A stretch of 64,000 nucleotides of DNA from an uncultured Pseudomonadota bacterium (GCA_913055645.1 CAJXLC010000006.1:1-64000), one strand, 5' to 3'. Counted from the stretch's first letter, positions 35,145-44,490 are shown. Numbers and translations are program-made. The notes: a model not told the origin generated them from the letters alone.

Positions 35145-36514
35145 ACAACCAATCTATGACAGACATCGCTAGCCAACTTGTTGACATCGCCAAACAATCA
35201 GGCGCATCTCACGCCGATGCACTTTCTGTGATTGATACAGGTGAATCTATTGACGTTCGCCATGGCAAACTAGAATCCATTGAACACGAAGATTCACGCG
35301 GTATTGGTTTACGTGCTTTTGTTGATACAGGCAAAGGTTTGGCTTTTGCATCAGCCAGCACATCCGATGTCTCTGAAAAAGGGCTTAAACAGCTTGCTGA
35401 ACAGGTGGTCAATATGGCAAATATTTCTGAACCTGACCCTGATGCTATGCCGCCTATCGGCGCAACACATCCAAGCACCGATGAATTACACGCATGGCAA
35501 GAAAAACATCCCCACCAACAACATGGCTGGACAACAGAACAAGCTAAAGAAGCGGCATTCTCGTGTGAAGCGGCTGCCCTTGCCTACTCTGATAAAATTG
35601 CTAATTCCGAAGGTGCAAGTACCAGCTTTGGTGAGACAAGTATTGCTTATGCTGCATCCGATGGTTTTGTGGCAGATTATGAACGTGCATCCAGTTCTTT
35701 ATCTATTTCGGTGATTGCAGGAGAAGGCGAATCCATGCAACGTGATTATGCATACACACGTGCCAGAAAAGCCCAAGCATTACGCAATCCCGCCGAAGTT
35801 GGACAAGAAGCATCTGAACGCACTTTAAGGCTTTTGGGTGCATCTGGGCTTAGTAGCTGCAATACTACGGTAGTTTTTGAGCCACGCATTGCGACTTCCA
35901 TTCTCAGCCACTTGGTATCTGCCATCAACGGTCGTGCAATCTTGCAAAAGCGCTCATTTCTACATGATGCTGTGAATGAAAAAATATTTCCCGACTTTAT
36001 TCATATCAACGATGACCCTGACCATATGGATGGCATGGGTAATCGCTTGTTTGATGGTGAAGGCACCCGTTGTTCAGCTCGGAATATTATTGAACAAGGA
36101 AAGCTTACAGGCTTTCTTACTGACCGCTATGCTGCCAAACGCTTGGGCACGACACCAACCGGACATGCAAGACGTGGATTAACAGGTGATACAGGCATTG
36201 GTACATCCAATCTTATATTGCAACCAAGTAAAGAAAGTTTAGATAGTATCTTGCACGATATAAACGATGGTATATTGATTACAGAGTTAATGGGCTTTGG
36301 TATCAATGGTGTGACAGGTGATTATTCACGTGGTGCATCAGGATTTTTGATTGAACATGGTAAAATATCACGCCCTATACAAGGCTTTACCATTGCAAGT
36401 AATTTGAAAGATATGTTTGCTAATATTTCCCACATTGGTAATGATCTGACATGGTTCGGCTCAACAGCAGTACCGAGCATCGCAATAGAAAATATGACCA
36501 TTGCAGGGCAGTAA
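35141..36514 (+). CDS. pmbA: PmbA/TldE, partner subunit of TldD protease
   Basis: A 457-residue PmbA protein, homologous to TldD but without the HExxxH zinc site, as is normal. Recognisable parts are DVRHGKLESIEHEDSRGIGLRAF, VVFEPRIATSILSHL and TGDYSRGASGFLIEHG. The start ATG overlaps the tldD stop, so the subunits are coupled. An alternative ATG five codons in (MTDIASQL) is possible. Confidence 0.95.
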   Translation: MNNQSMTDIASQLVDIAKQSGASHADALSVIDTGESIDVRHGKLESIEHEDSRGIGLRAFVDTGKGLAFASASTSDVSEKGLKQLAEQVVNMANISEPDPDAMPPIGATHPSTDELHAWQEKHPHQQHGWTTEQAKEAAFSCEAAALAYSDKIANSEGASTSFGETSIAYAASDGFVADYERASSSLSISVIAGEGESMQRDYAYTRARKAQALRNPAEVGQEASERTLRLLGASGLSSCNTTVVFEPRIATSILSHLVSAINGRAILQKRSFLHDAVNEKIFPDFIHINDDPDHMDGMGNRLFDGEGTRCSARNIIEQGKLTGFLTDRYAAKRLGTTPTGHARRGLTGDTGIGTSNLILQPSKESLDSILHDINDGILITELMGFGINGVTGDYSRGASGFLIEHGKISRPIQGFTIASNLKDMFANISHIGNDLTWFGSTAVPSIAIENMTIAGQ

Positions 36515-36568
36515 TAACGCGAATGTCCAGCGATACTCGTGCATAGTGAAACTCGCACAGGTCTCGCG

Positions 36569-36590
36569 CCAGTTACCATGCGCGTTGTTT
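36569..36590. repeat. 22-bp repeat, copy 2
   Basis: The second exact copy of the 22-bp sequence at 33604-33625. It lies in the gap between pmbA and the PfkB kinase gene. Confidence 0.75.
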
Positions 36591-36612
36591 ATATTAATAA
36601 TTGGAGAATACA

Positions 36613-37593
36613 ATGAGTTATGATGTTTACGGCGTAGGCAACGCCATTATGGATTTACAAGTACAATGTGATGATGCTTTTCTCGAAAACAATGGCATTG
36701 AAAAAGGCGTTATGACACTGACTGAACCAGATCGTCAGCAAATGATTTTGGATGCACTATGCAATCATCAGATTAACTATTGCTCTGGTGGTTCTGCTGC
36801 CAATACCATTGTGGGCATTGCCGATATGGGTGGCACAGCGGCTTATGCCAGCAAAACAGGGGATGATGGGTTTGGTCATCAATATTTGGGCGAGTTAAAA
36901 GAACTTGGCATTGATAGCCATGTACAAGCTGGTGATGGCGATACCGGTACATGTGTGGTGCTGATTACCCCCGATGCCCAACGCACCATGCTTACCCATT
37001 TGGGCGTATCGGTAACATTATCTGAATCGGATATTGATGCCGATGCTATTGCCAAAGCAAAGTATGTGTATATCGAAGGTTATTTGTTCGCAGGCCCTTC
37101 CACCAAAGCTGCTGCACTCAAAGCTATTGAGCTTGCCAAAGCACAAGGCGTGAAAGTTGCGCTAACTATTTCGGATCCATTTTTAATTGATATTTGCCGT
37201 GATGATTTCCTAGCCCTGATTGAAGGACCTGTTGATTTATTGTTCTGCAATGAAGTTGAAGCAACTACCCTAACGGGTGAAGATAATCCAATTGATGCTG
37301 CACATGCAGTTCACAAACATTGTGAAAATGTTGCGCTCACATTGGGCAAAAAAGGCTCCATTATTATGCATGCTGGTGAAGCTTTGCCTATTGAAGGTGT
37401 TGAAGTTGATGCTATTGATACCACAGGCGCTGGTGACATGTATGCTGCTGGTGTGCTTTATGGCATTACCAATGGATTAACTTGGCAACATGCTGGGCAT
37501 CTAGGCTCACATGCTGCGGCAAAAGTAGTTGCTCAACTGGGAGCCCGTCTTCCTAAACCTCTTAGTAAAGAAGAAATCGAAGCATTGATTTAA
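36613..37593 (+). CDS. PfkB-family carbohydrate/adenosine kinase
   Basis: A 326-residue ribokinase-fold kinase. The N-terminal glycine motif is [17 protein letters not shown] and the catalytic motif is [12 protein letters not shown] with the anion-hole GAGD. The sequence resembles proteins annotated as adenosine kinase, but substrate choice between nucleosides and sugars cannot be made here. GGAG lies 6 nt before the ATG. A hairpin terminator follows. Confidence 0.88.
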   Translation: MSYDVYGVGNAIMDLQVQCDDAFLENNGIEKGVMTLTEPDRQQMILDALCNHQINYCSGGSAANTIVGIADMGGTAAYASKTGDDGFGHQYLGELKELGIDSHVQAGDGDTGTCVVLITPDAQRTMLTHLGVSVTLSESDIDADAIAKAKYVYIEGYLFAGPSTKAAALKAIELAKAQGVKVALTISDPFLIDICRDDFLALIEGPVDLLFCNEVEATTLTGEDNPIDAAHAVHKHCENVALTLGKKGSIIMHAGEALPIEGVEVDAIDTTGAGDMYAAGVLYGITNGLTWQHAGHLGSHAAAKVVAQLGARLPKPLSKEEIEALI

Positions 37594-37608
37594 AATGTAA
37601 TATTGGAA

Positions 37609-37640
37609 GCGGTCTAACAAGACTTAGACCGCAACCTTAT
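37609..37640 (+). terminator. hairpin between convergent pfkB-like and VWA genes
   Basis: A perfect 8-bp stem GCGGTCTA/TAGACCGC (37609-37616, 37625-37632) is followed by a T-rich tail. It separates two convergent genes and probably terminates the kinase transcript. Confidence 0.6.
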
Positions 37641-37641
37641 T

Positions 37642-38424
37642 TTAACGAAATTTTAGCTCCAGCATGCGTCCACCAGAAATATCGGCGATTTTCTGAAATT
37701 GAACCTTGGTAGAGGTGTCACTGTTACCCAGCGGAAGCGTAAATACAGGTGCTTGAATGGCATGGTAATGTATTTTATCCGTTGATGGCTCATCACCAAT
37801 TAACATATAAGCACTAGGAATATGTGCCACTTTTGTTAAGACATCAAAGGTATGACCAATCGTTTCTTCATTACCAATAAATGGTGCGCTTTGCATCAAA
37901 TAATCAAACATTTCACCCATGGTTCCGCTATATGTACCAAGCCGGTTATCGGCATACCAAGTAATCCCACTTAAATGTTTACCTGAACGAATCGCAATCA
38001 CCCGCAAAACAGGAATTAAAAAGGCTGTTACCCCATGCATGGAGCCCGTAGCATCAATAACCAAATGCAAGTCTTTACCTGGTAAACTTCGTAAACCTTC
38101 AATCATCATTTCAAAGTCTTTGCGACCCTGCCCTTGCCCCAAACTTGCCGCAGTCAAAACTTTATTCATTTGCTCTTGACTATCTGTGCCAACCACATTG
38201 TTCATCTCTTGAAGTAATTCCAAATTTCGGGCTTTGGCAGCAGCCAATTCTTTTTCAAGACCTTCAATTTGAGCTTTGGTTTTCATCGATTCGCCTGAAT
38301 CTTGAGCCTTTGAAACCAATAAAAACATAGAAAATAAAAATATAAATGCCGCCAGCATCAACAGCGCCATATCCGAAAAAACTTCGTAAATAGAGGATAT
38401 ATCTTGCTCACGCCGTGAACGCAT
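37642..38424 (-). CDS. membrane-anchored VWA protein with MotB/ExbD-like N-terminus
   Basis: A 260-residue protein. Residues 13-39 form one membrane helix with Asp18 at its cytoplasmic start (VFSDMALLMLAAF), the position of the proton-carrying Asp in MotB, ExbD and TolR. A coiled coil (about 45-75) is followed by a von Willebrand A domain (about 110-260) with a MIDAS-like DATGSM in place of the usual DxSxS. So a VWA domain takes the place of the periplasmic peptidoglycan-binding domain of MotB. It starts two bases after the ExbB-like gene and has a good GGAGGG. Confidence 0.8.
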   Translation of the reverse strand: MRSRREQDISSIYEVFSDMALLMLAAFIFLFSMFLLVSKAQDSGESMKTKAQIEGLEKELAAAKARNLELLQEMNNVVGTDSQEQMNKVLTAASLGQGQGRKDFEMMIEGLRSLPGKDLHLVIDATGSMHGVTAFLIPVLRVIAIRSGKHLSGITWYADNRLGTYSGTMGEMFDYLMQSAPFIGNEETIGHTFDVLTKVAHIPSAYMLIGDEPSTDKIHYHAIQAPVFTLPLGNSDTSTKVQFQKIADISGGRMLELKFR

Positions 38425-38426
38425 AC

Positions 38427-39476
38427 TTAACCCTCCGACTTATTTTCTTGGTTACTTTTTGAAATAGATACTTGAAAACCCATCGCTGCCAACAACCGCT
38501 GTTTAAAGTTCGCTAGCTTCTTTTGCAGCGTCAGCTCATATCGCAAAATCTTGGCATAATGACGGTGCACAGCAATCGCTTTAAACACCTCATCATCACT
38601 AGATTTCAAGCGCGTTGCATCTTTCAAATCTTGCATTCCTTCTGTAAAATCAGACATCGCAGCTTTGCTTTGTTGCAAGGATTGCGTTAGTGCAGAAAGT
38701 CGTGTTTCCATGCCTTCCACAACCCTATCCAACTGTCTAAAATCTCGCTGCACAGATGGCGTTAAATCAACGGCCGCATATACCATACAACTGCGAGTCA
38801 ATAAATCCTGCAAAGCTTCAATCGAATTATCACCAATATAGGCAAACATCCGCAATAATATACCGCCCAGAATTGATCCCAATAATGTTGTGTAAAATGC
38901 CAAGCCCATGCCTGACATTGCTTCACGTAAAGCAATCAAAACGGACATGCCATCAGAATCAACATTTTCCAACGCACCATTCAAACCAGTTAAGGTAATG
39001 GTTAAACCCAACACTGTACCAATCAGACCCATGGTAATCATCATACTACCAAGCAGGGAAACAAAACGAGCTACACGAATATAACCTGAAAATTCCACCG
39101 TACTAAGCTCAGAGAGCTCAACCTGTCCACCATTTTCATGAATATGCTGTAAAGCGGCAATAAAACGATTGCTGACTTGCCTGCCTTTGGCAACAGCGCC
39201 ATACAAGCCTTTTTTCTCAAGTTGATATTCCAATCTGTAGGCGCAAAACCACTCCCATGTTAAGCCTGCAACATGAACAAAACTAACAAATACACCAAGT
39301 ATAAATGTCCCTAAAATCACCCATGTCACACGCGACGTGTCATAAACAATATAATCCCAAATATTCGCCATATGAAAAAGTTGAATAAATATCGAGATAC
39401 ATACTGCCGACCATATCAGCCATAATGCTAAAGTTTTTAGCCCCCGTTGATCCAGTGCTTTTTGATTCTTAGGCAT
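38427..39476 (-). CDS. MotA/TolQ/ExbB-type proton channel subunit
   Basis: A 349-residue membrane protein with four helices (about 14-36, 48-68, 137-160 and 190-212). The last two carry the family signature GLIGTVLGLTITLTG and GMGLAFYTTLLGSILGG. A long cytoplasmic C-terminal tail (215-349) is predicted helical. With the downstream VWA protein it forms a two-gene 5:2-type ion-driven motor candidate. No gliding, Tol-Pal, Ton or flagellar genes are adjacent. The closest architectural analogue I know is ZorAB of Zorya, but the ZorB OmpA domain is replaced here. Confidence 0.85.
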   Translation of the reverse strand: MPKNQKALDQRGLKTLALWLIWSAVCISIFIQLFHMANIWDYIVYDTSRVTWVILGTFILGVFVSFVHVAGLTWEWFCAYRLEYQLEKKGLYGAVAKGRQVSNRFIAALQHIHENGGQVELSELSTVEFSGYIRVARFVSLLGSMMITMGLIGTVLGLTITLTGLNGALENVDSDGMSVLIALREAMSGMGLAFYTTLLGSILGGILLRMFAYIGDNSIEALQDLLTRSCMVYAAVDLTPSVQRDFRQLDRVVEGMETRLSALTQSLQQSKAAMSDFTEGMQDLKDATRLKSSDDEVFKAIAVHRHYAKILRYELTLQKKLANFKQRLLAAMGFQVSISKSNQENKSEG

Positions 39477-39607
39477 GTATTCCCCTTTCTAACTTCACAA
39501 AATTTAAAATATATACGCTTAAAGCAAACTATAAATCAGAATCTCTTCATTAACCATTCATAGTTTGTGTGTTCACTTGCAGACAACCTTTTATCAGATA
39601 ATTTATC

Positions 39608-40909
39608 TTATTGGCCTTCTGCATAGTAATACACTGTAAAATCATCCTTCCAGCCATCATCTGTTTTGGCATGCACTATAAAACGGTGCATTCCTTGCTT
39701 CAAATTGGGTGATATATGCATAATCACATCTTTTCTACCGGCCGTTTGCCATGCCACAGCTTTCGAGTCTAAGCTATACTCAGAAGCATTCAGCCCTTTA
39801 ATTTTCAAATCCATATTGGCTGCACGGTAACGTTTATTAGAAACATTGATGCGATAGTCATTGACAGCCATACCTTGCAATAACTCTGCCTTATCAACGA
39901 CCAGAACATAAGGTTGATAGTTTGCAATACCCACTGCAAACCACACTGCACCAATCACTGCGCCCACAGTGGCAGCACGGGTGCGTGATAAAAGCGATGT
40001 TAAACCATTGCGCCCTGGTTTAGAGGGACCAAAGGCGAAACTTAGCAAGCCTGGTCCCTGCATTTTCTTGCTCTTACTATGCAAAGTATCGCAAGCAGCC
40101 ACGCAATCACCACAATTAATGCAGCTATCAAACACCACCGTCTGACGCGGATCAATATCTAAAAAGCAACTATCTTCACAATATGTACAGTTCACACAAT
40201 GGTCCGAACGGCTTTCATCATAAGCAATATGCAGGGTTTCTCTTGTTTTAAATGAATGCTGCCAAATACGGTATACACACATATACTTGCATACCAAGTG
40301 TCGCATCGCACTGATATTAATCAGCACAACCAACGTACATACAATATATATCCATAACAGGCTTTTTGCCTCAGCGACAGGTTGCAAAATCATAAATGAC
40401 CAAATCACATCAGGTGAATAAAAGTACAACAGCGGAATAATAGCAATCACCATTGAAACCAATAAAAATGATAATCCCAATACCAGCTTATTCAGCCATT
40501 TATCTTTGCGCACCGCGACCTTCATCTTTTTGCCCGTAATATCCATCATCAACGCACGCCGACCTAGCAGCTTGGAGGTCATCATGTTTGCCCATTCGGA
40601 CAATGTGTTTTGCGGACAAACCCAACCACAAAAAACAGAACCAGCCCACGAATACGTAAAAACAAGCAGCGTCGCCACCATGATCCAAAAACCCATAATA
40701 ATCGACATATCAGCAAACCAAACCTGATAGTCCAACATATGAATAGCCCCTGCCGAGACATCAATACGAAATAGTCCAGACACAGGAATAACAATCAAAA
40801 TAAATATAATGAAATATTGCGAAAATCGTCGCCAATGGCGCACCGACTGCGCTCCGGGTACATGTTCTTGTTGAATAGGAATTTGATTAAGCTTCTGTTG
40901 GGCGTTCAT
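39608..40909 (-). CDS. ccoG: CcoG/RdxA cbb3 oxidase maturation protein, copy 1
   Basis: A 433-residue membrane ferredoxin required to deliver reduced copper to cbb3-type oxidase. It has an N-terminal helix pair, CGWVCPQNTLSEW, two [4Fe-4S] motifs (CVNCTYCEDSCFLDIDP and CINCGDCVAAC), a further membrane helix and the C-terminal Ig-like FixG domain. Apart from the first and last residues it is identical to the product at 57519-58835. It stands alone here, divergent from an HxlR regulator. No ccoNOP genes are in the window. Confidence 0.95.
   Translation of the reverse strand: MNAQQKLNQIPIQQEHVPGAQSVRHWRRFSQYFIIFILIVIPVSGLFRIDVSAGAIHMLDYQVWFADMSIIMGFWIMVATLLVFTYSWAGSVFCGWVCPQNTLSEWANMMTSKLLGRRALMMDITGKKMKVAVRKDKWLNKLVLGLSFLLVSMVIAIIPLLYFYSPDVIWSFMILQPVAEAKSLLWIYIVCTLVVLINISAMRHLVCKYMCVYRIWQHSFKTRETLHIAYDESRSDHCVNCTYCEDSCFLDIDPRQTVVFDSCINCGDCVAACDTLHSKSKKMQGPGLLSFAFGPSKPGRNGLTSLLSRTRAATVGAVIGAVWFAVGIANYQPYVLVVDKAELLQGMAVNDYRINVSNKRYRAANMDLKIKGLNASEYSLDSKAVAWQTAGRKDVIMHISPNLKQGMHRFIVHAKTDDGWKDDFTVYYYAEGQ
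39615..40909 (-). repeat. 1.3-kb direct repeat (ccoG), copy 1
   Basis: This stretch matches 57541-58835 with a constant offset of 17926 and no gaps. By eye only four bases differ, all within the last 70 bp at the gene's 5' end. The flanks share nothing. Both copies have the same orientation. Confidence 0.93.
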
Positions 40910-41058
40910 TGTTTTCTCACATGAATATTATACGTATCTTTCATAATTTTCGGATACTAATATCTATAACCATAGAATATAAGTACGCACTATTTCGTTA
41001 TTTGGTTACAGTTAGTATACTGCGCTCTTAAACTATTTTAGTTATACAAGAGGGATCA

Positions 41059-41412
41059 ATGAGACACCCAGAATATTATAAAGAATTAGGCTGCCCTGTT
41101 GAGGCTACTTTGGAAGTTCTTAGTGGAAAGTGGAAAGGTCTAATTCTTTATCAATTACGTGCTGACAGTAAACGTTTTAATGAGCTTAAACGACTGATTC
41201 CAGGAATCACTCAACGCATGTTAACCAAACAACTAAAAGAGCTAGAAATAGACCAAATTATTAGTCGCGAGATATTCCCCGAAGTTCCGATACGAGTGGA
41301 ATACTCCCTCACCAAGTTTGGTAAAGATCTCTTTCCATCACTCGAAGCTTTGCAAGCATGGGGCGAGAAATATATTGAACGAATGTCACTTACACGCAAT
41401 CAAACAGAGTAA
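41059..41412 (+). CDS. HxlR-family transcriptional regulator
   Basis: A 117-residue winged-helix regulator with the HxlR hallmarks LGCPVEATLEVLSGKWKGLILYQL and RFNELKRLIPGITQRMLTKQLKELE. The N-terminal Cys (in LGCPVE) is the conserved redox- or electrophile-sensing position of many HxlR proteins. It is divergent from ccoG copy 1 and might control it. GAGGGA lies before the ATG. Confidence 0.9.
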   Translation: MRHPEYYKELGCPVEATLEVLSGKWKGLILYQLRADSKRFNELKRLIPGITQRMLTKQLKELEIDQIISREIFPEVPIRVEYSLTKFGKDLFPSLEALQAWGEKYIERMSLTRNQTE

Positions 41413-41464
41413 GCGCGCATAGCAAGAACTTACAAACTCCATCCATTTATAAACAGCTCTAATT

Positions 41465-43093
41465 TCAGCCTCTTTCAATCAAGGATGCATTTAAATCTTC
41501 AGGCACCTCATAACCCATAACTTCAAACAATGTTGCTGCCAAGTGCGACAAACCTGGCGTTACAGATAAATCATCTCCTTCTTGTGGTTGTCTAAGCTGA
41601 TATGAGCCATCAAATGCTGGGTCAAATAGAATACATGGCACAGGATTAATCGAATGTTTGGTGCAAGGTTCACTCTCATCCCCTTTAAATACCTGCATCT
41701 CTTCAGCGTTACCATGATCAGCTGTAATCAACGCACAACCACCGACTTTTTCCAAAGCTTCTACTATACGACCTACCGCAGTATCTACAGCTTCAATAGC
41801 TTCAATTGCAGGCGCAATAGCCCCGCAATGCCCCACCATGTCTGCATTGGCAAAATTCATTAATCCAAAGCCATAATCACCTGATTCAATCAACCCAACT
41901 GCCTTATCAGCAATATCGGGCGCTTTCATTTGTGGTGCATCTGCAAAGGAAATATTCTTATCCGATGGAATAAGGATATAATCTTCCATACTATCATCCA
42001 GTGGTTTGCGATAGCCGCCATTAAAGAAAAATGTCACATGTGGAAATTTTTGCGTTTCGGTCAATCGAAACTGTTTGATACCCATTTCTAAAATACGTTT
42101 GCCAAAAGGCGCATCCACTTTGGTTGGCCCCATCAACTGAAGATTTGGAAGGTTACGGTCTTCATCGTATACCATCATACCAGCAAACAATACATCTGGA
42201 CGTTGCCCCCGATCAAAACCATCAAAGTCATCGACTTCAAATGCTTCTGTGATTTCAATCGCACGATCGCCACGGAAATTCACCATGACAACTGCATCAC
42301 CATCTTGCACCGTGCCAATAGGCTTATCATGGCTATCAACAATCACAAAACCTGGTAAATCTTGATCAACGATATCGGCATTTCCAGCGCGAAAAGACTG
42401 CAAGGCTTCTTGCATGCTAGTAAACCGCTTATCACACACACCATGTACCATGGCATCCCAGCCAGGTTTGACCTTGCTCCAATTCTGATCTCTATCCATG
42501 ATAATTTGTTCACGACCACCTGCCGAGGCAAACGCATAATCACAGCCTTGACCATTCAAATCAGCGAATATACCTTCCAATTGAGCAATATAATCCTGTG
42601 CTGTTTGAATACCTACATCGCGACCATCAAGTAAAGCATGCACACGTAATACTTTCACGCCCTCTTTGGCAGCATATTTAGCAAGCGCAATAAAATGATC
42701 AATATGTGAATGAATATTACCATCAGAAAGCAAACCCAATAAATGTAGTACGCCACCTGCTTTTCCCTTAGCGACCACCTCTTCCAACACATCAGACTCA
42801 TAAAAAGAGCCATCAGCAATAGCATTATTAATCCGCGTTGGACCTTGATCAAGAATTTGACCTGCCCCCATGGTTAAATGCCCTACTTCCGAACCACCCA
42901 TATCTTTATTGGATGGTAAACCCACATATTTACCATGCGTCATCAACTGCGTATGCGCATAGTTTTTCCATAGACGATCAAATACAGGCGTATTCGCCAA
43001 TGCCACAGCATCCTCGCTGCCACCCGTACCCATGCCCCAGCCATCCATGACAATTAAAAGTGTTGGTTTTCCTTTATTAAAGCAATGAGCCAT
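41465..43093 (-). CDS. gpmI: 2,3-BPG-independent phosphoglycerate mutase
   Basis: A 542-residue Mn-dependent enzyme interconverting 3- and 2-phosphoglycerate. It starts TLLIVMDGWGMG; the phosphorylated Ser is in NKDMGGSEVGHLTMGAG, and the metal site includes ITADHGNAE near the C-terminus. I chose the ATG at 43093, with GGAGAG upstream, which gives MAHCFNKGKPT; the longer frame lacks a ribosome-binding site. It is important for carrying fixed carbon from RuBisCO into lower glycolysis. Confidence 0.96.
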   Translation of the reverse strand: MAHCFNKGKPTLLIVMDGWGMGTGGSEDAVALANTPVFDRLWKNYAHTQLMTHGKYVGLPSNKDMGGSEVGHLTMGAGQILDQGPTRINNAIADGSFYESDVLEEVVAKGKAGGVLHLLGLLSDGNIHSHIDHFIALAKYAAKEGVKVLRVHALLDGRDVGIQTAQDYIAQLEGIFADLNGQGCDYAFASAGGREQIIMDRDQNWSKVKPGWDAMVHGVCDKRFTSMQEALQSFRAGNADIVDQDLPGFVIVDSHDKPIGTVQDGDAVVMVNFRGDRAIEITEAFEVDDFDGFDRGQRPDVLFAGMMVYDEDRNLPNLQLMGPTKVDAPFGKRILEMGIKQFRLTETQKFPHVTFFFNGGYRKPLDDSMEDYILIPSDKNISFADAPQMKAPDIADKAVGLIESGDYGFGLMNFANADMVGHCGAIAPAIEAIEAVDTAVGRIVEALEKVGGCALITADHGNAEEMQVFKGDESEPCTKHSINPVPCILFDPAFDGSYQLRQPQEGDDLSVTPGLSHLAATLFEVMGYEVPEDLNASLIERG

Positions 43094-43136
43094 GCTGTGC
43101 TCTCCTAAATACATGAAGTAAGTTTTTCTCTAACGA

Positions 43137-43162
43137 AAAAAGCCCAGTCAAATGACTGGGCT
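43137..43162 (-). terminator. terminator of the globin module
   Basis: AGCCCAGTCA and TGACTGGGCT (43141-43150, 43153-43162) form a perfect 10-bp stem followed on the minus strand by UUUUUU. It lies just after the 36-residue microprotein gene and marks the end of that operon before gpmI. Confidence 0.9.
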
Positions 43163-43184
43163 TTTAAACTAAACATGTAAAAAA

Positions 43185-43295
43185 TCAACCGTGATTTGAA
43201 TTATCTGCAATGGTTGCCAATACTATTGGTGTTACTACACCCAATACAAAAAACAAAATAAGCGGATAAATAAAAGCCGTTAACTGTTGTTCCAT
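43185..43295 (-). CDS. 36-residue membrane microprotein sharing the globin anchor
   Basis: An unlisted small gene: GGGAGG lies about 11 nt before an ATG, followed by 36 codons and a stop. The first 20 residues (MEQQLTAFIYPLILFFVLGV) are identical to the N-terminal anchor of the truncated globin at 44491-45000; the rest is TPIVLATIADNSNHG after one Val. It is therefore one membrane helix with a short tail and no globin. It is the last reading frame of the module, directly before a strong terminator. It could be a helper or competitor subunit in the same membrane complex. Confidence 0.82.
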   Translation of the reverse strand: MEQQLTAFIYPLILFFVLGVVTPIVLATIADNSNHG

Positions 43296-43385
43296 AACCA
43301 CAAACCTCCCATAGAAAGTGAATCTTGGGCGGAGATTAGCCCTGATAATCTCACCTTGCAAGCTTTAGGGTTATTTTAGGGTGTA

Positions 43386-44360
43386 TTAAGCCGTCACATC
43401 AAACACAAAAGGATCTGAATAAATATCTGTCATGTTTGCGCCTGACATAAAGCATGTTTGTTTTAAAGCATTCACAATCGCAGGGTCACCACACACATAT
43501 ACGCGCCAACCTTTTAAATCAGGCTTAGATTTTTTAAGTATCTGCTGAAGATCGCCCTGCTCACCATCACGCGGGGCTTCGCCATGCAGTACACATGGAA
43601 TATAGTGTACTTGTTCGTTCTTATCCGCCAAGGCATACAACTCATCCATATAATACAGTCCTTGCACTGCCAAACTAGCATGAAACACATGTATTTCTCC
43701 ACGATGCCCACGTGCCAAAGCATCACGTAAAATACCATACAAAGGCGCAAGTCCAGTACCGACACCAACCAACAACAATGGCTGATCCAAATCCCTATCG
43801 GTATAAAAACAGTCTCCTGCAGGTCCCATAAACGAAAGCGCATCACCAAGCTTGGCATCATCATGGAAATAACCACTTACACGGCCATCAGGAACACGCT
43901 TAATATGTAATTCTAAAAAATCTTCACGGGGCAAGCTTGCCAGTGAATAACTACGTGTTACATCTGTTTCAGGATGCATTACATTGATGAATTGCCCAGC
44001 AATATAATCCAAAGGCTGTTCAGTTTTCAAACGAATACGTATAACCGATTCGTTTAATAGCGTTTTTTCAACAATGGTTGAAGATACTACCTGTTCTGCA
44101 ACATCGGCAACAGATAGTTCCATATCTTCTTCTGGCTTACAGATACATGCTAAAAAATAGTTTTGATCGACTAGCGTATCTTTCAAACCTTGCTGAGACT
44201 CAACTGGCGGTGTGCCTTTCACTGCTTTGGTGATACATGTTTGGCACACACCACTCTGACAAGATGAGGGAATCAACACGCCGTGTCGAGTCAAACTCTC
44301 AAGCACCGTTTCACCTTCTTCACAGTGGTATTCTTTTCCTTCAAAGGTAATAACTGGCAC
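43386..44360 (-). CDS. 2Fe-2S/FAD/NAD(P)H electron-transfer reductase
   Basis: A 324-residue reductase of the phenol hydroxylase / methane monooxygenase reductase type. The N-terminal plant-type ferredoxin has CQSGVCQTC and a later CIC Cys. The FAD domain has RSYSLAS, and the NAD(P)H domain has GVGTGLAPLYGILRDAL and YVCGDPAIV. I chose the GTG at 44360, which has GAGG at 8 nt; an in-frame TTG two codons earlier is too close to that site. Following two globin genes, it is a good candidate to re-reduce their haem iron. Confidence 0.9.
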   Translation of the reverse strand: MPVITFEGKEYHCEEGETVLESLTRHGVLIPSSCQSGVCQTCITKAVKGTPPVESQQGLKDTLVDQNYFLACICKPEEDMELSVADVAEQVVSSTIVEKTLLNESVIRIRLKTEQPLDYIAGQFINVMHPETDVTRSYSLASLPREDFLELHIKRVPDGRVSGYFHDDAKLGDALSFMGPAGDCFYTDRDLDQPLLLVGVGTGLAPLYGILRDALARGHRGEIHVFHASLAVQGLYYMDELYALADKNEQVHYIPCVLHGEAPRDGEQGDLQQILKKSKPDLKGWRVYVCGDPAIVNALKQTCFMSGANMTDIYSDPFVFDVTA

Positions 44361-44416
44361 GTTCAATTCCTCACTACATAGCGACTAATAAAAAAATATC
44401 ATATCTAATTACTTTT

Positions 44417-44483
44417 CAAAAAGAACGACCCAGTCTTCAGTATCCCTAGAGTGGGATGGGGGAAGAAACTTGAAGACTGAGTC
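44417..44483 (-). terminator. attenuator-like hairpin between globin and reductase
   Basis: A 13-bp outer stem (44427-44439 with 44471-44483) encloses an inner ATCCC/GGGAT stem. The single mismatch of the outer stem is a G-U pair only in the minus-strand transcript. A UUCUUUUU stretch follows. It may partially terminate or stabilise the message between the two genes. Confidence 0.6.
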
Positions 44484-44490
44484 GAAACGA

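Noticed and set aside
33729-36514. RiPP biosynthesis cluster around tldD-pmbA
   Set aside because: No precursor-like small gene, radical SAM or modification enzyme is adjacent. TldD/PmbA is widespread as a housekeeping protease.
37642-39476. Calling the ExbB-VWA pair a Zorya defence system
   Set aside because: ZorB carries an OmpA-like domain, and ZorC/ZorD or ZorE are absent. Only the motor architecture is similar.
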